Assembly: GCA_008080565.1 (NCBI GenBank) | Contig: VIKE01000087.1 | Span: forward strand, 1 to 32,014 | Reading direction: 5' to 3' | DNA: 32,014 nt | Source of the DNA: Rhodocyclaceae bacterium | GTDB lineage: Bacteria; Pseudomonadota; Gammaproteobacteria; Burkholderiales; Rhodocyclaceae | In this document: positions 15,113-22,483 of the stretch, one piece after another | Numbering within the stretch: position 1 is the stretch's first letter | How the letters are laid out: each line of letters opens with the position of its first letter | The notes under the pieces: generated by a model | The model's input: only the letters and a program-made list of their open reading frames with translations | Told to the model about the DNA's origin: nothing | Databases searched by the model: none | Translations under genes and position numbers: made by a program

Positions 15113-15544
15113 TCAAGCTGCATCTGGACGAATGACGGTCTCCGGCGGAGCGTGCTGGATCTGGTACTCGACCATCCGGATTGCCGTCAGGATATCGGTC
15201 TTGCGCTGGGCGCAGACGTATTTGTCGGCTTCGGAAAACACCGTCCGCAAACGCCGCTTCTCGGCATCACCGAACTGCTGGCCGTTGGCGATGGCCAGCA
15301 GCATGTCCTGGATGCCGCTGTAGAAATTGATCGAGCGCCTGTCCTTGTTGATGTAGGCCAGAGCCAGGGCAACGTTGAAGACGCCGGCGACCGAGGCGAC
15401 ATGGAGGTTATTCCATTCGCCGCTGGCCAGCAGGAGCGAGAGATGAAGATGCGGAATCAGCATGATGTGCACTTCTTCCGGCTCGCTGATGCCAAGTTCG
15501 GCGCCGAGCAGACGATTTATTTTGCGATGACCTGAAAAAGACAT
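15113..15544 (-). CDS. Hypothetical protein downstream of the PP2C-kinase
   Basis: 143 aa, not recognised. No signal peptide or membrane segment is obvious; the chain looks soluble and mainly helical (for example SVAGVFNVALALAYINKD and EKRRLRTVFSEADKYVCAQRK). Composition and codon use match neighbouring genes, and it starts 45 bp after the PP2C-kinase stop on the same strand, so the two are probably cotranscribed. The opposite strand has a frame of similar size (15098-15535), but operon position favours this one. A partner or substrate of the adjacent kinase is possible but unproven. Confidence 0.65.
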   Translation of the reverse strand: MSFSGHRKINRLLGAELGISEPEEVHIMLIPHLHLSLLLASGEWNNLHVASVAGVFNVALALAYINKDRRSINFYSGIQDMLLAIANGQQFGDAEKRRLRTVFSEADKYVCAQRKTDILTAIRMVEYQIQHAPPETVIRPDAA

Positions 15545-15589
15545 TGGTTTCGGGGTGTCCTTGAGATGGCTGCGGGGCGGCTGCCCGGG

Positions 15590-17317
15590 TTAGTGAAAGC
15601 GAACGGTACTGACAACGATGAGCCCCAGCATCAGCACAAACGACACGCTTTTCCAGAAGATCACCGGGTTGCGCTCGATGAGCGGCGGTTTGGTCTTGTT
15701 GAGGAAAATCCGGTTCGGGTGGTGGAGGTCGTAGATGAACTCGGAAAGTTCCTCGTAGCGGGCGAAGGGGTCAGGTTCGACGGCTTTGCGGAGGGCGTCG
15801 TCGATCCAGGCGGGGATTTCGCGTTCTTCGCTGAGCACGCTTTTGTAGGCCAGTTTTTTCTGCGCCGATTTGGTGCGCGACTTGGGGACTTCCGTGCCGT
15901 AGGGGAAGCCGCCGGACAGCATCTGGTAGGCGATGACGCCGAGCGAGTAGAAGTCTGAGCGGGTGCTGCCCGGCTCGCCGAGGAAGTATTCCGGCGCGGC
16001 GTAGAGGGCGGCGCCGAGCAGGTTGATCTGGTCGACGGCGGTGGTGATTTCCTCGATGCCGGCGACACGGGTGGCGCCGAAATCGATGATTTTCACGGTG
16101 CCCGTGGTGTCGATCATGATGTTGTCGGGCTTGAGGTCCTGATAGACCATTTCCAGCCGATGGAAGGCCTGCAGGCCCTTGGCGATCTGTTCGAGGAGGC
16201 CGCGCACGACGGCCAGTTCGGGCCGCGGGTTGTCGATCATCCATTGCGTCAGCGTCTGCCCTTCGATGTATTCGCTGACGACGTAGATGGACTGGCGCTG
16301 GCGGGTGTGGGCACAGGGTTTGAGGACGTGCGCGCTGTTGATGCGGCGGGCGATCCACTCTTCGAGCAGGAAACGTTCGAGGGCGGCCGGATTGGCCTGC
16401 ATGTCGGTAGACGGGGTCTTGATCACCACCCGCTCGCCGGTTTCGCGGTCGACAGCGAGGTAGATGTGGCTGCGGGCGCTGTGCTTGATGACGCGGACGA
16501 TCTGGTAGCCCTCGAACTCGGCCCGGGCGTCGAGCAAGGCCGGGCACGGCAGGTCGGAGAGCTGGCGGTAGACTTCGTTGGCTTCGGGATCGGGGAGGAC
16601 CTCAATGCGCACGAGCTGGATGGTCAAGTTGTCGGGGCTGCCGCGCTGTAGGGCCGCCTCGGCGATGACTCTGGCCGCCGCGTCGAGATCGGCGCTGCCG
16701 GCGATGGCGTTGGCAATGCAGGCAGCGTCGACGTATTCATAGACGCCGTCGGTAGCGAGCAACAGCAGGTCGCCGACGGCGAGTTGCTGCGCGTCGTAGT
16801 CGATATCGACATTGCGGTCCATGCCCAGGGCGCGAGCCAGGTAGCTCTGGACCGATGAGACCCGGACGCGGTGGTCTTCGGTCAGTTGCGTCAGCTCGCT
16901 GCCGCGCAGGCGGTAGATGCGGGCGTCGCCGACGTGAAAGAGATGCGCCGTCGTGGACTTGATGACGACCGCGCTGAAGGTGCACACGTAGCCGCGCTCG
17001 CGGTCATAGCGGTGATGGCTTTGCTGGGTCTGCGAATGGAGCCAGGAGTTGGTGGCACTGAGCACGTGCTGGCCGGACTTCCTGACCGACCAGGCGTCCG
17101 AAGTGCAGTAATAGTCTTCGAGAAAACCGGTCACCGCCGACTGCGCGGCCTCCTGGCTGACCGCGCTGCTCGAGATGCCATCGGCCAGGGCGATGGCGAT
17201 GCCCTTGGCGGAGCGTTGCGGCTCACCGGGCATGGCAACGCCATGGAAATCCTGGTTGAGTTCCTTGCGCCCCCGGTCGGAATATTGCCCGATGGCGACT
17301 TTCAGATGACGGCTCAT
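15590..17317 (-). CDS. Bifunctional PP2C phosphatase / Ser-Thr protein kinase, membrane anchored
   Basis: 575-aa fusion, intact. Residues about 5-240 are PP2C: LNQDFHGVA, ALADGISSS, HVGDARIYR, LLLATDGVYEYVD and GSPDNLTIQ carry the metal aspartates. Residues about 265-530 are a protein kinase: VVIKTPS (ATP lysine), the catalytic loop YQDLKPDNIMI (Tyr replaces the His of HRD), IDFG, and AAPEYF. A single C-terminal helix (FWKSVSFVLMLGLIVVSTV) anchors it with the catalytic parts in the cytoplasm. The ATG at 17317 follows AGGGG; the frame extends upstream to 17404 only by reading dispersed repeat G. It follows nirC after a terminator-like hairpin. Similar fusions occur beside nitrate assimilation genes in Pseudomonas, so reversible phosphorylation of a nitrate-pathway component is likely; the target is unknown. 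Confidence 0.9.
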   Translation of the reverse strand: MSRHLKVAIGQYSDRGRKELNQDFHGVAMPGEPQRSAKGIAIALADGISSSAVSQEAAQSAVTGFLEDYYCTSDAWSVRKSGQHVLSATNSWLHSQTQQSHHRYDRERGYVCTFSAVVIKSTTAHLFHVGDARIYRLRGSELTQLTEDHRVRVSSVQSYLARALGMDRNVDIDYDAQQLAVGDLLLLATDGVYEYVDAACIANAIAGSADLDAAARVIAEAALQRGSPDNLTIQLVRIEVLPDPEANEVYRQLSDLPCPALLDARAEFEGYQIVRVIKHSARSHIYLAVDRETGERVVIKTPSTDMQANPAALERFLLEEWIARRINSAHVLKPCAHTRQRQSIYVVSEYIEGQTLTQWMIDNPRPELAVVRGLLEQIAKGLQAFHRLEMVYQDLKPDNIMIDTTGTVKIIDFGATRVAGIEEITTAVDQINLLGAALYAAPEYFLGEPGSTRSDFYSLGVIAYQMLSGGFPYGTEVPKSRTKSAQKKLAYKSVLSEEREIPAWIDDALRKAVEPDPFARYEELSEFIYDLHHPNRIFLNKTKPPLIERNPVIFWKSVSFVLMLGLIVVSTVRFH

Positions 17318-17334
17318 GGCGCCCCTTGCCTCTG

Positions 17335-17371
17335 CTACGGTCAACCGGAAATTCCGGCCAAAATTGAAATC
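17335..17371 (-). repeat. Dispersed repeat copy G
   Basis: On the minus strand reads GATTTCAATTTTGGCCGG then AATTTCCGGTTGACCGTAG. It begins at the foot of the terminator hairpin at 17371-17396 and ends 17 bp before the kinase start codon. Confidence 0.75.
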
Positions 17372-17396
17372 AGCCCCCGACTGTCGCCGGGGGCTG
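17371..17396 (-). terminator. Probable terminator after nirC
   Basis: Minus strand perfect 9-bp stem CAGCCCCCG/CGGGGGCTG with an 8-base loop, followed by ATTTCAATTTT. The T-rich tail is supplied by repeat copy G. It is likely partial, since the same-strand kinase gene follows with no other promoter evident. Confidence 0.65.
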
Positions 17397-17415
17397 TGCT
17401 GCAATTCCGCGCCGA

Positions 17416-18228
17416 TCAGTAGGCGTTACGCTTCGGGGCGGTGCGCACGTGGGTCGAGTACAGGGTCAGACCGACGAAGGCGATGCCCCCAACCAGATTA
17501 CCGAGCACGGTCGGGATTTCGTTCCACACCATGTAATCGTAGATCGAGAAGTTGCCGCCGAGCATCAGGCCGGACGGGAAGAGGAACATGTTCACAATCG
17601 AGTGCTCGAAACCCATGTAGAAGAAGACCATGATCGGCATCCACATGGCGACGACCTTGCCGGTCACGTTGGTGCAGATCATGGCGCAGACGACGCCGGT
17701 GGACACCATCCAGTTGCACAGCACGCCGCGAATGAACAGGGTCAGCATGCCGGCGGCACCGTGCGCGGCATAACCGACGGTACGACCTTCGCCGATGGTG
17801 CCGATCTTCTGGGCAACGGCATTGGGGGCCTCGGTGAAGCCGAAAGTCCAGATGACCGCCATCATGATCGCCACGGTCAGCGCGCCGCCGAAGTTGCCGA
17901 CGAAGACCAGCCCCCAGTTACGCAGGATGCCGCCGACGGTGACGCCCGGACGCTTGTCGATCAGCGCCAGTGGGCACAGCGTAAAGACGCCGGTGAGCAG
18001 GTCGAAACCGAGCAGGTAAAGCAGGATGAAGCCGACCGGGAACAGCATGGCGCCAACCAGCGGCTGGCCGGTCTGCACGGTGACAGTGACGGCGAAGGCG
18101 GCGGCAAGCGCCAGGATGGCGCCGGCCATGTAGGCGCGAATCAGGGTATCGCGGGTGGACATGAAAATTTTCGATTCGCCAGCGTCAATCATTTTGGTGA
18201 CGAATTCGGTGGGTGCCAGATAGGCCAT
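17416..18228 (-). CDS. nirC: Formate/nitrite transporter family channel (NirC-like)
   Basis: FNT-family inner-membrane channel, 270 aa with six hydrophobic segments, as usual. The family signature is present with its pore-region histidine (MGFEHSIVNMFLFPSGLM), and the N-terminal half has the matching repeat (LGFDLLTGVFTLCPLALIDKRPG). Located after nirBD, it most likely moves nitrite, or exports excess nitrite made by NasA. The ATG at 18228 has AAGGAAACCACC upstream. An upstream extension in frame to 18306 runs through intercistronic hairpins and is not coding-like. The symbol is by context; other FNT members carry formate. Confidence 0.88.
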   Translation of the reverse strand: MAYLAPTEFVTKMIDAGESKIFMSTRDTLIRAYMAGAILALAAAFAVTVTVQTGQPLVGAMLFPVGFILLYLLGFDLLTGVFTLCPLALIDKRPGVTVGGILRNWGLVFVGNFGGALTVAIMMAVIWTFGFTEAPNAVAQKIGTIGEGRTVGYAAHGAAGMLTLFIRGVLCNWMVSTGVVCAMICTNVTGKVVAMWMPIMVFFYMGFEHSIVNMFLFPSGLMLGGNFSIYDYMVWNEIPTVLGNLVGGIAFVGLTLYSTHVRTAPKRNAY

Positions 18229-18270
18229 GGTGGTTTCCTTTTCGGATTTGGTTTGTTTTGAAAGCGCCCG

Positions 18271-18339
18271 GGTCTGCTTGAGACCAAGGGGCCTGAATCC
18301 CACCATTGGGATTGGCCGGGCCGGCTACGCTGCCGGCCC
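18271..18339. other. Three hairpins between nirD and nirC
   Basis: Consecutive perfect inverted repeats: GGGCCGGC/GCCGGCCC (18318-18339), AATCCC/GGGATT (18296-18313) and GGTCT/AGACC (18271-18285). None is followed by a T-run on the minus strand. They may stabilise the nirBD message end or set the ratio of NirBD to channel. Confidence 0.45.
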
Positions 18340-18357
18340 TGTTCATGCGTTGGCCGC

Positions 18358-18669
18358 TCAGGCGGCCATGAAGACCTGGCCGTTCTCGACCTTGACTTCG
18401 AACTTCTTGCAGCCGCCAACGTCCGGCGCCACGGCCTGGCCGTCTTCGAGACCGATATTCCAGCCATGCAGCGGACAGGTGACGCGTTTGCCGTGCACAA
18501 TGCCTTGCGACAGCGGGCCGCCTTTATGCGGGCATTTGTCGTGCAGAGCGAAAACTTCGTCGTCGGAGGTACGGAAGACGGCGATCTTGCCGCGCTCTTC
18601 CCAATGCACGACGCGCGAGCCGAGTTGCGGGATGTCTTCCAGTTTGCAGATCAGTTTCCAGTTGCTCAT
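18358..18669 (-). CDS. nirD: Nitrite reductase (NADH) small subunit NirD
   Basis: 103-aa Rieske-type [2Fe-2S] protein. The cluster ligands are visible as CPHKGG (Cys46, His48) and CPLHGW (Cys65, His68). It is the small subunit of cytoplasmic NADH-dependent nitrite reductase, which reduces nitrite to ammonium. The ATG at 18669 lies 17 bp after the nirB stop; the longer frame reaching 19668 is a shadow of nirB. Length and motifs are standard. Confidence 0.94.
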   Translation of the reverse strand: MSNWKLICKLEDIPQLGSRVVHWEERGKIAVFRTSDDEVFALHDKCPHKGGPLSQGIVHGKRVTCPLHGWNIGLEDGQAVAPDVGGCKKFEVKVENGQVFMAA

Positions 18670-18686
18670 TTTTCTGTCCTCGGTTT

Positions 18687-21143
18687 TCAGGCTTCGACCA
18701 TGATGGGGATGAATTGCTTGACGGGGCCCTCTTCGCGCGAAGTCGCCCACGGGTCCTTGGCATCCTTCAGCGAGTCGAGCAACTCGGCGTAGAGCGCCTT
18801 GCGGCCTTCTTCGTCCTCGACGATCTTGCCTTTCACGTAATCCAGCCCGACGCGTTCCAGCCAGTGGCAGGTGCGCTCGAGGTACCAGCCTTCGAGGCGG
18901 TAGAGCTGGAGGAAGGCGCCGGAATATTCCATGACCTCTTCGTCGGATTTCACCTTGCACAGGAACTGGGCAACCTCGGTCTTGATGCCGCCGTTGCCAC
19001 CGACGTACAGCTCGTAGCCGGAATCGACACCGATCACACCGACGTCCTTGATGCCGGCTTCGGCGCAGTTGCGCGGGCAGCCCGAGACAGCCAGCTTGAC
19101 CTTGTGCGGGGCGTACATGTCGAAGAGCATTTTTTCGAGCTTGACGCCCATCGACATGGCGAGTTGCGTGCCGAAACGGCAGTGTTCCATGCCGACGCAG
19201 GTCTTCACGGTGCGGATCGACTTGCCGTAGGCGTGGCCGGAGACCATGCCGGCGGCGTTGAGGTCGGCCCAGATGCCGGGCAGGTCTTCCTTCTTGATGC
19301 CGAGCAGGTCGATACGCTGGCCACCGGTGACTTTCACGGTCGGCACGTTGTACTTCTCGGCGGCATCGGCGATGGCGCGCAGCTCTTTCGGATTGGTCAG
19401 GCCGCCCCACATGCGCGGGACGACCGAGTAGGTGCCGTCCTTCTGAATGTTGGCGTGGGCGCGTTCGTTGATGAAGCGTGACTGCGGATCGTCCTTGGCC
19501 TCGTGCGGCCAGGTCGAGATCAGGTAGTAGTTGATGGCCGGGCGGCACTTGTCGCAGCCGTTCGGCGTCGTCCAGCCGAGTTCGGCGAATACCGTTTCCT
19601 TGCTCGTCAGGTGCTCGTCGCGGATCAGCTTGCGGACCTTGTCGTGCGAGTGCTCGGTGCAGCCGCACATCGGCTTCTTGTCGGAAGCGGCCGGCGTGTA
19701 GGCGCCACCGATGGTCGAAGCGAGAATCTGCTCGACCAGACCGGCGCAGGAACCGCAGGAAGACGCCGCCTTGGTGTGCTTCTTGACCTCGTCGAGCGTG
19801 AACAATCCCTTGGCCTTGATGGCCTGCACGATGACGCCCTTGGTGATGCCGTTGCAGCCGCAGACTTCGGCGCTGTCGGGCATCGAAGCGGCCTTGCTGT
19901 TGCCGGCGTGGCCGACGTCACCGACCAGCGACTGGCCGAAGATCAGCGAGTCGCGGATGTCGTGGATGTCGCGGCCATCCTTGAGCAGCTGGAAGTACCA
20001 TGGGCCGTCGGCCGTATCGCCGTACATGACGCCGCCGACCAGCTTGTTGTCCTTGATCACCAGCTTTTTGTAGACGCCGCCGTGCGGGTCGTTGAGCAGG
20101 ATTTCTTCGGTGCCCTCGCCCCCCATGTAGTCGCCGGCCGAGAACAGGTCGATGCCGGTGACCTTGAGCTTGGTTGAGGTCACCGAGCCGGTGTAGCGGC
20201 CGATGCCATAGCCGGCCAGATGATTGGCCGCGACCTTGGCCTGCTCGAAGAGCGGGGCAACCAGGCCGTAGGCAATGCCGCGGTGGCTGACGCACTCGCC
20301 GACGGCGTACACCTTCGGATCGTAGGTCTGCATGGTGTCGTTCACCACGATGCCGCGGTTGCAGTAGATACCCGACTTTTCGGCCAGCGCGTAGTTGGGG
20401 CGGATGCCGGCGGCCATGACGACGAGGTCGGCCGGAATGGTCATGCCATCCTTGAAACGCACGGCGGCGACGCGGCCGGACTCGCCCTGGACGAGCATTT
20501 CCGTCTGCTTCTGGAGCAGGAACTTGAGCCCCTTGTCTTCAAGCGACTTCTGCAGCATTTTGGCGGCGACTTCGTCGAGCTGACGTTCGAGCAGCCACGG
20601 CCCGAGATGCACGACCGTCACATCCATGCCGCGCAGCTTGAGGCCATTGGCGGCTTCCAGGCCGAGCAGGCCGCCGCCGATGACCACCGCATGCTTGTGC
20701 AGGCGGGCGGTTTCGATCATCTCATCGGTATCCTTGATGTCGCGATAACCGATGACGCCGGGCAGGTCATTGCCGGGAATGGGCAGCATGAAGGGCGTCG
20801 AGCCGGTGGCGATGAGCAGGCGGTCGTAGCTTTCTTCGGTGCCATCTTCGGCGATGACCTTGCGCTTGACGCGGTCGATGGTCTTGATCTGCTTGCCGGT
20901 GTGCAGCGTGATGCCCTTTTCCTTGTACCAGTCGAGTTCGTTGAGAACGATCTCGGAAATGGTCATTTCACCGGCGAGGACCGGAGAAAGCAGGATGCGG
21001 TTGTAGTTCGGGTGCGGCTCGGCGCCGAAGATGGTGATGTCGTAATGATCCGGGGCGATCTTCAGCAGTTCTTCGATGGTGCGGACACCGGCCATGCCGT
21101 TGCCGATCAGGACGAGACGAGGTTTGACAGCGGTTGTGCTCAT
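18687..21143 (-). CDS. nirB: Nitrite reductase (NADH) large subunit NirB
   Basis: 818 aa, normal for NirB. Cytoplasmic flavoprotein that passes electrons from NADH through FAD and Fe-S centres to siroheme, reducing nitrite to ammonium. N-terminal FAD/NAD domains: LVLIGNGMAGVRTIEELL at about 10 and VVIGGGLLGLEAANGL at about 150. Next are BFD-like [2Fe-2S] ligands (CGCNGITKG and SSCGSCAGLV, then CGC and CDKC). The C-terminal siroheme/4Fe-4S domain has TCVGMEHCRFGT and SGCPRNCAEAG. The ATG at 21143 follows TTGGAG at good distance. nirD follows in 17 bp. The leader has a sigma-54 promoter and two hexaloop hairpins, so NtrC and NasT control is likely. Confidence 0.96.
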   Translation of the reverse strand: MSTTAVKPRLVLIGNGMAGVRTIEELLKIAPDHYDITIFGAEPHPNYNRILLSPVLAGEMTISEIVLNELDWYKEKGITLHTGKQIKTIDRVKRKVIAEDGTEESYDRLLIATGSTPFMLPIPGNDLPGVIGYRDIKDTDEMIETARLHKHAVVIGGGLLGLEAANGLKLRGMDVTVVHLGPWLLERQLDEVAAKMLQKSLEDKGLKFLLQKQTEMLVQGESGRVAAVRFKDGMTIPADLVVMAAGIRPNYALAEKSGIYCNRGIVVNDTMQTYDPKVYAVGECVSHRGIAYGLVAPLFEQAKVAANHLAGYGIGRYTGSVTSTKLKVTGIDLFSAGDYMGGEGTEEILLNDPHGGVYKKLVIKDNKLVGGVMYGDTADGPWYFQLLKDGRDIHDIRDSLIFGQSLVGDVGHAGNSKAASMPDSAEVCGCNGITKGVIVQAIKAKGLFTLDEVKKHTKAASSCGSCAGLVEQILASTIGGAYTPAASDKKPMCGCTEHSHDKVRKLIRDEHLTSKETVFAELGWTTPNGCDKCRPAINYYLISTWPHEAKDDPQSRFINERAHANIQKDGTYSVVPRMWGGLTNPKELRAIADAAEKYNVPTVKVTGGQRIDLLGIKKEDLPGIWADLNAAGMVSGHAYGKSIRTVKTCVGMEHCRFGTQLAMSMGVKLEKMLFDMYAPHKVKLAVSGCPRNCAEAGIKDVGVIGVDSGYELYVGGNGGIKTEVAQFLCKVKSDEEVMEYSGAFLQLYRLEGWYLERTCHWLERVGLDYVKGKIVEDEEGRKALYAELLDSLKDAKDPWATSREEGPVKQFIPIMVEA

Positions 21144-21194
21144 GGTTGACTCCAACGTTGCGCGCACCCGAGGGTGCAAAATTTACTTCAGCGC

Positions 21195-21232
21195 ATGACG
21201 TCGTTGCCATCGAACCGCCGACGTTGGCGGTT
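21195..21232 (-). promoter_or_regulatory. Candidate ANTAR (NasT) target: tandem hexaloop hairpins in nirB leader
   Basis: P1 is AACCGCC-AACGTC-GGCGGTT (21232-21213), a perfect 7-bp stem. Two bases later P2 is ATGGC-AACGAC-GTCAT (21210-21195), a 5-bp stem with one G-U pair. Both six-base loops have A1 and G4, the ANTAR-RNA signature. Stem bases differ from the narK copy while pairing is kept. Confidence 0.75.
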
Positions 21233-21269
21233 GATTCGCTGTACCGACGTTGGCGGTTGATTCGCTGTA
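21218..21269. repeat. Perfect 26-bp tandem duplication in nirB leader
   Basis: The unit CCGACGTTGGCGGTTGATTC-GCTGTA occurs at 21218-21243 and again at 21244-21269 without mismatch. It copies the 5' arm and loop of hairpin P1 but only two bases of its 3' arm, so the extra unit cannot form the full hairpin by itself. Confidence 0.95.
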
Positions 21270-21281
21270 CCTGCAGGGTTA

Positions 21282-21299
21282 TTGCAATCAGCGTGCCAG
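21282..21299 (-). promoter_or_regulatory. Sigma-54 promoter of nirB
   Basis: Minus strand CTGGCACGCTGATTGCAA is a full -24/-12 match. Predicted start near 21272, leader about 129 nt, just upstream of the duplication. Confidence 0.85.
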
Positions 21300-21307
21300 C
21301 TGATCAG

Positions 21308-21347
21308 ATGTTTGATTTTTAGGCGTTTTTTCGGGTTGACCGTGGCA
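21308..21347 (+). repeat. Dispersed repeat copy H
   Basis: Reads ATGTTTGATTTTTAGGCG then TTTTTTCGGGTTGACCGTGG. It lies between the nirB sigma-54 element and the NtrC-like site. Confidence 0.75.
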
Positions 21348-21371
21348 ATCGCGCACCAAGGCGGGGCAAGC

Positions 21372-21388
21372 GGCTCCAGAGCGGTGCA
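21372..21388. promoter_or_regulatory. Degenerate NtrC-like site upstream of nirB
   Basis: GGCTCC-AGAGC-GGTGCA: one arm perfect (GGTGCA), the other with two mismatches to TGCACC. About 90 bp upstream of the sigma-54 element, as at nrtA. Confidence 0.35.
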
Positions 21389-21475
21389 GAATCAAATTGG
21401 AGGCGCTCACAAAATGCAGCGAAGCGGTTCTGGCGAGGCGGTTCAACGACGCCAGAAGCATTTTGTTGGCGCCGC

Positions 21476-22465
21476 TCAGTTGCCGCCGATGATCAGGCCG
21501 GTTGCTTCAACGGCGACGATAGCCTTGGCCTGGTTGAAATCCTCGGCATAACCGCTGGCGTAGAGCAGGCAGGCCAGTTGGTTGGCGAGCGGTTTGGGCA
21601 GCGGGGCCTGCTTGTCGAGAATGCGTCGAATCCATTTTGCCGTGCTCACCGCATCGTTGGCCTCCGGCAGATTTGGCAAGGCGCGCAGGCTCTCGTGCTC
21701 GGCCTCGAACAGGGTGTCAACGCCGCCGTCGTGGATGAACTCAAGGCGCGGCCGGCGCTTCGGATTGGCAAAGGGCTCACCCTCGGTGCCGCGCAGGAGC
21801 AACGCACGGTCGCCACGGGCGAGCAGGATGTCGCGCATCAGATCGATAAATTCTGGATGGGTCGCTGGCGCGACGAGGACAGCATCGCCGTGGAAGGGGT
21901 TGATCAGTTTGACCAGACTGTGCGCGCTGTTGCGCACGCCAAGGCGGCTGCGCAGGCCGAGCAGGTTGTGGATGCCCGGGCACAGCGCGTTGAGCGGCAG
22001 GAAGGCCAGCCCTTTCTCTTCGAGGGCGATCTGCGCCTGCGTCGTCGAGGCGACGGGCATGATGCCCAGCTCGCGAAAAATGTGCGCCGTGGTTACCCGG
22101 CCAAAACCCTCCAACAGGCCATGGACCACGACCGGCACGCCAAAGCGCTGGAGCAGCAAGGCGAGCAGTGGCGTCAGGTTGGCTTCCTTGCGGCCCCCGT
22201 TGTAGGTCGGCAGGGCAACCGGCCGAACGCGGCCGTGCGGCATGTCGAGACGGTGCGTGCGCTCGGCTGTGGCGTCCATGAAGCCGAGCATTTCGTCGAG
22301 CGATTCGCCCTTGACGCGCAGGCCAAGGATGATTGCACCCATTTCGAGATCCGGCACGCCGCCGTCGAGCATTGCCGCGTAAATCTGCTGCGCATCGTCG
22401 CGCGGCAGATCACGCGCGCCCTGGGCGCCGCGTCCGATCTCCTTGATGAATTGTGCGTAGCTCAC
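21476..22465 (-). CDS. ybiB: YbiB/TrpD2-like DNA-binding protein
   Basis: 329 aa, homologous in fold to anthranilate phosphoribosyltransferase but of the YbiB (TrpD2) branch. The opening GRGAQGARDLPRDDAQQIYAAML and LEMGAIILGLRVKGES are the usual helical domain. The phosphoribosyl-pyrophosphate site of true TrpD is replaced by YNGGRKEANLTPLL. E. coli YbiB is reported as a nucleic acid binding protein rather than an enzyme. It starts 18 bp after nasA on the same strand and is surely cotranscribed; such proteins are often found next to assimilatory nitrate reductase in Beta- and Gammaproteobacteria. Its role in nitrate use is not known. The ATG at 22465 has GGAGG upstream. Confidence 0.82.
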   Translation of the reverse strand: MSYAQFIKEIGRGAQGARDLPRDDAQQIYAAMLDGGVPDLEMGAIILGLRVKGESLDEMLGFMDATAERTHRLDMPHGRVRPVALPTYNGGRKEANLTPLLALLLQRFGVPVVVHGLLEGFGRVTTAHIFRELGIMPVASTTQAQIALEEKGLAFLPLNALCPGIHNLLGLRSRLGVRNSAHSLVKLINPFHGDAVLVAPATHPEFIDLMRDILLARGDRALLLRGTEGEPFANPKRRPRLEFIHDGGVDTLFEAEHESLRALPNLPEANDAVSTAKWIRRILDKQAPLPKPLANQLACLLYASGYAEDFNQAKAIVAVEATGLIIGGN

Positions 22466-22483
22466 TGTCTCCTCCGGTTGCGG

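Larger units (their letters stand above)
21144..21475. other. 332-bp control region upstream of nirB
   Basis: No gene. From nirB outward: a GCACCC/GGGTGC hairpin near the ribosome binding site (about 21165-21178), tandem ANTAR hairpins, a 26-bp tandem duplication, a sigma-54 promoter, dispersed repeat H and a degenerate NtrC-like site, ending at the stop of ybiB. Confidence 0.8.

Noticed and set aside
17318..17404. 29-residue N-terminal extension of the intact PP2C-kinase
   Set aside because: It is a translation of repeat copy G and the terminator flank; the ATG at 17317 has a good ribosome binding site.
18358..19668. 436-aa frame ending in NirD
   Set aside because: Only the last 103 codons, from 18669, are NirD; the rest reads nirB in the wrong frame, so it is not a fusion.
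20220..21149. 309-aa open frame antisense to nirB
   Set aside because: Shadow of nirB's FAD domain.
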